This document shows positions 5,628-9,003 of a stretch of 9,003 nucleotides of DNA, piece by piece. The notes below the pieces were generated by a model. That model had not been told where the DNA came from. It searched no databases and was given only the letters and a program-made list of their open reading frames with translations. Location of the stretch: contig CAUQSG010000065.1 of assembly GCA_963520725.1 (NCBI GenBank), positions 1-9,003 of the forward strand, written 5' to 3'. The stretch is from JABCPE02 sp963520725. Lineage in GTDB: Bacteria; Bacteroidota; Bacteroidia; Flavobacteriales; Weeksellaceae. The position numbers and the translations under genes are program-made. The first letter of the stretch is position 1. Each line of letters opens with the position of its first letter.

Positions 5628-6473
5628 TTACTTTAATTTCAATATTTGAGATAAGGTTTTTCCATCCCAAATAAATGTTTTTTCATCTGTTTTTTGATTT
5701 ATCGGAGTTTCTTTTTCATTGTCATCTTCATCGAATTCTGCTTCTTCCATTTTCATGATGATTTTAGATTTCACACCTCCTTTATCACTTGGGAAAATAT
5801 ATTCTTCACTATGATAAAAAACACCTGCATCTCCCACATTTGTCAACAAATCCAAAGGGAAAAAATTCTTCCCATTCCACAGCAGATACTGCGTACTGGT
5901 AGGGATTCCACACGCCTCGCCTGAGTTTTCTACCCTTATCACGGATTTTATTCCTGAAAGTCCCTTGTTATTTAGGATCTCCATACTTGTAAAATGCAGA
6001 TTATCAACAAGAAAATTGTGCTTATCTATGACTTTATTACTCTCCATTGCCAGAACCTCCATTTTCACCTGTTTATAAGCGCCTCCATCTCTACTGACCG
6101 TTCCCACAGCCCCAAAGAGAAACTCTACGCCATTCTTTTTCTGATGCCCCAAAGCAAGATTTCCACCCCAGATATAGCCTTTTTTCAGCTGGTTATTTTT
6201 CTTATAGCTGATTTCATACCAAGGCGCTTCACGAAGCCCCGCAGAATGCATATGAGTAGTAATGTTAGTAATATTAACAGCATCGCCTATCTGCAGACTG
6301 TCTATTTTATTAGATTTATAGTTAGGCTGTTCCCTTACTTTGGCATCTGATACCATTACTTTTTGGGCTACTTTTTTATCAAAAGTATAACTTCCAAAAT
6401 AGACTTCATCATTGTTCTGAGCTGATACCCAGATACAAAGAATAAAAAAACATAAAATTCCCAGCTTCTTCAT
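5628..6473 (-). CDS. Secreted SH3-like domain protein, function unknown
   Basis: A 281-aa protein with an N-terminal signal peptide (MKKLGILCFFILCIWVSA, probably cut before Gln19). Residues about 38-108 look like a bacterial SH3 (SH3b-type) domain: VMVSDAKVREQPNYKSNKID with the usual VREQP-like start, then LQIGDAVNIT, PWYEISY at 84-90 and KKGYIWGGNLALG at 98-109. Such domains bind peptidoglycan or other partners in many exported proteins. The remaining part, about 110-281, is beta-rich and unrecognised, with an acidic stretch near 242-255. It carries no catalytic motif I can name. It is the first gene of a three-gene unit, three bases before kdsB, and may have its own promoter at 6492-6524. 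An envelope role is likely from the signal peptide and neighbours; the specific function is unknown. Confidence 0.8.
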   Translation of the reverse strand: MKKLGILCFFILCIWVSAQNNDEVYFGSYTFDKKVAQKVMVSDAKVREQPNYKSNKIDSLQIGDAVNITNITTHMHSAGLREAPWYEISYKKNNQLKKGYIWGGNLALGHQKKNGVEFLFGAVGTVSRDGGAYKQVKMEVLAMESNKVIDKHNFLVDNLHFTSMEILNNKGLSGIKSVIRVENSGEACGIPTSTQYLLWNGKNFFPLDLLTNVGDAGVFYHSEEYIFPSDKGGVKSKIIMKMEEAEFDEDDNEKETPINQKTDEKTFIWDGKTLSQILKLK

Positions 6474-6491
6474 TGTAAAAATTTAAGCGGT

Positions 6492-6524
6492 TAAAAGTAA
6501 AAAAACTTTACAAACTGACCAAAA
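6492..6524 (-). promoter_or_regulatory. Candidate promoter of the SH3-like / kdsB / LolA-like unit
   Basis: On the minus strand TTTTG (6520-6524) is followed after 20 bp by TACTTTTA (6492-6499). This is seven of eight matches to TAnnTTTG, with the spacing usual for Bacteroidota -33/-7 promoters. It lies between the pgm terminator hairpin and the first gene. The leader would be only about 13 bases, so the call is tentative. Confidence 0.4.
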
Positions 6525-6545
6525 CAAAACATTATTCAAAAATTT

Positions 6546-6573
6546 TACTCCCCATCATACACGACAGGGAGTA
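6546..6573 (-). terminator. Probable terminator after the phosphohexomutase gene
   Basis: On the minus strand a 7-bp stem, TACTCCC with GGGAGTA, closes a 14-base loop and is followed by AAAATTTTTG. It lies 4 bp past the stop of the phosphohexomutase gene. The loop is long and the T run is delayed, so strength is uncertain. Confidence 0.5.
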
Positions 6574-6577
6574 ATAA

Positions 6578-8290
6578 TTATAAACTCAAATCCTTCTTGA
6601 TTTGCTCTATTTTATGATTTAATTTTTCCACCTGACCAGCATATTCGCTCTCAGATAAAATGTTACTTTTCACAGAGAAATAGAACTTAATTTTCGGTTC
6701 CGTTCCTGATGGACGGATAGCTACTTTCGTACCGTCTTCCGTGTAGTATATCAGCACATTAGACTTAGGAATATCTGTCATTTCTGCTTTTTCATCTTTC
6801 ACTAAATCCCATGCAGTCTGCTCCTGAAAATCTTTCACAAGAACCACTTTAGAACTAGCTAGTGCTTTCACTGGATTATTACGGAAGTCTGACATCATTT
6901 TTTTGATTTCCTCTGCTCCTTCTCTTCCTTTTCTTACGACATTGACCAGCGCCTCTTGATAAAGCCCTAAATCCTTATAAATCTCTATCATATACTGGAA
7001 AACACTGCTGCCCTGAGCCTTGCACCATGCCGCTATTTCGCAGGCAAGAAGGATAGAACCGCACGAGTCCTTATCTCTCACGAAATCCCCTGTCATAAAG
7101 CCAAAACTCTCCTCTCCCCCACAGACAAATTTTTGTTTTCCTTCAGCTTCGCGAATCATTTTACCAATCCATTTAAAACCTGTAAGTCCCGCCTTGCACT
7201 CTATTCCGTATTTTTTAGCAATATCAAAGAAAATATCCGAAGTCACAATAGTAGAACCGATGAACTCACTTCCTGTGATTTTCCCTGCTTTTTTCCATTG
7301 GTCAAGGATGTAATAAGTCAGGATAGTATTGGTCTGGTTTCCATTAAGCAGCTGGATTTTCCCTTCAAGGTTTCTCACCGCGATACCAAGTCTGTCCCCA
7401 TCTGGGTCACATCCGATGACAATATCTGCGTTAGTAATTTCTGCCAAGTCCGTAGCCATCGTAAGAGCCGCTGGTTCTTCTGGATTAGGGCTTTCCACAG
7501 TTGGGAAATTTCCACTTGGAATCATCTGCTCTCTCACCAAATCCACCTTTGCAAATCCAGCCTTTTTAAGAGCTTTTGGGATTGTAGTGTAAGTTGTCCC
7601 ATGGATGGAAGTGAAAACAATGTTCAGATTATCTCTCCCAACATTCTGATAAAGAGAGTTTTGCATACAAGCATCTATATAAACATCATCCTGCTCCTCG
7701 CCTATCCATTCTATCAAATCATCATTTCCATTAAACTTAATATCCTCAAATCTAACGGAATACACCTCTTTGATAATCGCCTCATCATTCGGCGGGACAA
7801 TCTGCGCTCCATCATTCCAATAAACCTTATAACCATTGTATTCAGGCGGGTTATGCGATGCTGTAAGTACAATTCCTGCATTACATTTTTTATCTCTCAC
7901 TGTGAAAGAAAGCTCTGGCGTAGGGCGGTGTTCCTTGAAAAGTAAAACATGGATTCCATTAGCTGTAAGCACATCTGCTACTATTTTCCCAAATTCTTTG
8001 GAATTATTTCTCACATCATAGGCGATAGCTACTTTAATGGTTTCGCCTTTAAACTGCTGGTGGAGGTAGTTTGCCAGACCCTGAGTAGCCTGCCCAAGCG
8101 TATATTTATTGAGCCTGTTGGTTCCCACACCCATCACTCCGCGCATTCCTCCTGTCCCAAATTCTAACTCTTTATAAAAAGAATCTTCCAGTTCTGCTCC
8201 ATTTTCATCTATCAACTGCTGAACTTTAGTTCTTGTTTCTTCGTCAAAAGACTCTGATAGCCAAAGCCCTGCTTTTTCTATTGTTGTCAT
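6578..8290 (-). CDS. Alpha-D-phosphohexomutase (phosphoglucomutase/phosphomannomutase, PgcA-like)
   Basis: This cytoplasmic enzyme moves a phosphate between C1 and C6 of a hexose through a phosphoserine, using Mg2+. Glucose phosphate is the likely main substrate, supplying glycogen, nucleotide sugars and envelope polysaccharides. At 570 aa it belongs to the longer PgcA/PGM2-like group. Visible signatures are GTGGMRGVMG near 45-54, the active-site TASHNPPEYNGYK at 143-155 with Ser145, the metal-binding DPDGDR at 295-300, the sugar-specificity loop GGEESFGF at 391-398, and the phosphate-binding RPSGTEPK at 526-533. All are intact. The GGEESFGF loop supports glucose over mannose, but the two cannot be fully separated by eye. 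It starts 17 bp after the stop of the GIN-domain lipoprotein gene and probably shares its transcript. The start at ATG 8290 gives a normal N-terminus. Confidence 0.95.
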   Translation of the reverse strand: MTTIEKAGLWLSESFDEETRTKVQQLIDENGAELEDSFYKELEFGTGGMRGVMGVGTNRLNKYTLGQATQGLANYLHQQFKGETIKVAIAYDVRNNSKEFGKIVADVLTANGIHVLLFKEHRPTPELSFTVRDKKCNAGIVLTASHNPPEYNGYKVYWNDGAQIVPPNDEAIIKEVYSVRFEDIKFNGNDDLIEWIGEEQDDVYIDACMQNSLYQNVGRDNLNIVFTSIHGTTYTTIPKALKKAGFAKVDLVREQMIPSGNFPTVESPNPEEPAALTMATDLAEITNADIVIGCDPDGDRLGIAVRNLEGKIQLLNGNQTNTILTYYILDQWKKAGKITGSEFIGSTIVTSDIFFDIAKKYGIECKAGLTGFKWIGKMIREAEGKQKFVCGGEESFGFMTGDFVRDKDSCGSILLACEIAAWCKAQGSSVFQYMIEIYKDLGLYQEALVNVVRKGREGAEEIKKMMSDFRNNPVKALASSKVVLVKDFQEQTAWDLVKDEKAEMTDIPKSNVLIYYTEDGTKVAIRPSGTEPKIKFYFSVKSNILSESEYAGQVEKLNHKIEQIKKDLSL

Positions 8291-8307
8291 ACTTTTAATT
8301 TTATAGT

Positions 8308-9003
8308 TTATTTTTTTATTATTAATGCCTTATCCTCCTCCAAAACTTTCTTTACAGGATTACCCTTATAGTTTAGTTTTGCATTGTTTTTTAGTTTTCC
8401 TTCTAATTTTTCCTCCACCGAAATTTCTGCCGAAACATCATCTTCTGCCTTGATTTTCAAGTTATTTACAAACCAATACGGCGACACGATCACAGCAGAA
8501 TCCCTCATCACCACTTCTGCTTCCAGCGTTTTCCCAAACATCTCCAGCCGAGCATTATCATAGAGATTTATCTCAGCTTTATTGGATAAAATAGCTCCCG
8601 TAAATTTCGTTTTATCTTCCATTTTCAGGCTAAAATCATCCATCATCATTTGGCTGGAAATATTAAATTCCGCTGAATTCTGCATTTTCATTTTAGAAAT
8701 TTTCCCCGAAGAATACAAAATGATGTTGTACACTTCCACTCCTTCGGTTTTTCTCTTTTCACTGATAGTCAATTCTTTATCCTTAACTTTGATTTTTAAA
8801 TTTTCAAAAATATTAGGATAAGTCTCCACTGTCAGTTTATTTTCCGTGCTTTGTATATAGGACACTCTGAAATTCCCATCCAAATGCAAAGCGCTAAATT
8901 CCTCTATCTTCACCTCTTGCGTTTTTATTTCACTGCCTTCGGGCTGAATTTTCCCACAAGAAACCAGCACCAAAACAACTACTATGTAGAGGAGGTTTTT
9001 CAT
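8308..9003 (-). CDS. GIN-domain (DUF2807) lipoprotein
   Basis: A 231-aa lipoprotein of the GIN-domain type (DUF2807, often labelled auto-transporter adhesin head), common in Bacteroidota. The signal peptide ends in a lipobox LVSC with Cys16, followed by Gly, so export to the outer membrane is likely. The rest is a repetitive beta-solenoid pattern: FSALHLDGNFRVSYIQ near 37-52, LTVETYPNIFENLKIKVKD, then short strands alternating with turns (SAEFNIS, KAEINLYDNARLEMF, DSAVIVSP). The function of the family is not established; adhesion or surface scaffolding has been proposed. The ATG is the last base triplet of the window (9001-9003), and the lipobox position shows it is the true N-terminus. The gene is therefore complete, but its promoter lies outside. 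Confidence 0.88.
   Translation of the reverse strand: MKNLLYIVVVLVLVSCGKIQPEGSEIKTQEVKIEEFSALHLDGNFRVSYIQSTENKLTVETYPNIFENLKIKVKDKELTISEKRKTEGVEVYNIILYSSGKISKMKMQNSAEFNISSQMMMDDFSLKMEDKTKFTGAILSNKAEINLYDNARLEMFGKTLEAEVVMRDSAVIVSPYWFVNNLKIKAEDDVSAEISVEEKLEGKLKNNAKLNYKGNPVKKVLEEDKALIIKK

Noticed and set aside
7133..7945. Long plus-strand open frame of 270 codons
   Set aside because: It lies wholly antisense to the phosphohexomutase gene, whose motifs are all intact. The translation shows no family pattern and is rich in Ser and Ile, as expected of a shadow frame.

Overview
The window looks like chromosomal DNA of a Bacteroidota species of the Flavobacteriia, most likely Weeksellaceae/Chryseobacterium-like. 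The evidence is promoters of the Bacteroidota type (TAnnTTTG -7 element), AT-rich leaders without clear Shine-Dalgarno sequences, an HU-like protein of the Bacteroidota-enriched subtype, and family signatures such as a GIN-domain (DUF2807) lipoprotein and a LolA-like secreted protein. Genus placement is an inference from protein style, not from a search.

Layout. (1) 1-139: the possible last codons of a plus-strand gene, then two tandem hairpins with related arms that form a terminator region. (2) 140-439, minus: an HU-like DNA-binding gene whose 5' end is missing. (3) 455-2519, minus: a very AT-rich accessory block. In transcription order it holds two 220-aa tandem paralogues (2519-1857 and 1842-1180), a 39-codon remnant of a third copy (1167-1048), and an unrelated 164-aa orphan ORF (1023-529), closed by a terminator at 455-482. 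The paralogues resemble the Imm11/Imm43 (DUF1629-type) immunity proteins of polymorphic toxin systems; this is family-level recognition from memory. No toxin gene is present. (4) 2520-2767: a divergent promoter region. (5) 2768-4138, plus: ffh, the SRP GTPase, ending at a bidirectional terminator. (6) 6473-4204, minus: a compact three-gene unit of a secreted SH3-like protein, kdsB (CMP-KDO synthetase) and a secreted LolA-like protein. (7) 9003-6578, minus: a GIN-domain lipoprotein and a phosphohexomutase, spaced 17 bp apart.

How the genes fit together. The right two thirds is ordinary housekeeping and envelope DNA: Ffh targets nascent membrane and secreted proteins, KdsB activates KDO for the LPS inner core, the phosphohexomutase interconverts hexose 1- and 6-phosphates, and three small exported proteins serve the envelope. 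The unusual part is the left block. Its two full paralogues share 234 bp of identical DNA beside a strongly diverged central segment. The truncated third copy shares 96 identical bp with one of them and sits just upstream of an unrelated ORF. This mosaic is what recombination and cassette exchange in an immunity-gene array would leave. The neighbouring HU-like gene appears to have lost its start, possibly in the same rearrangements.
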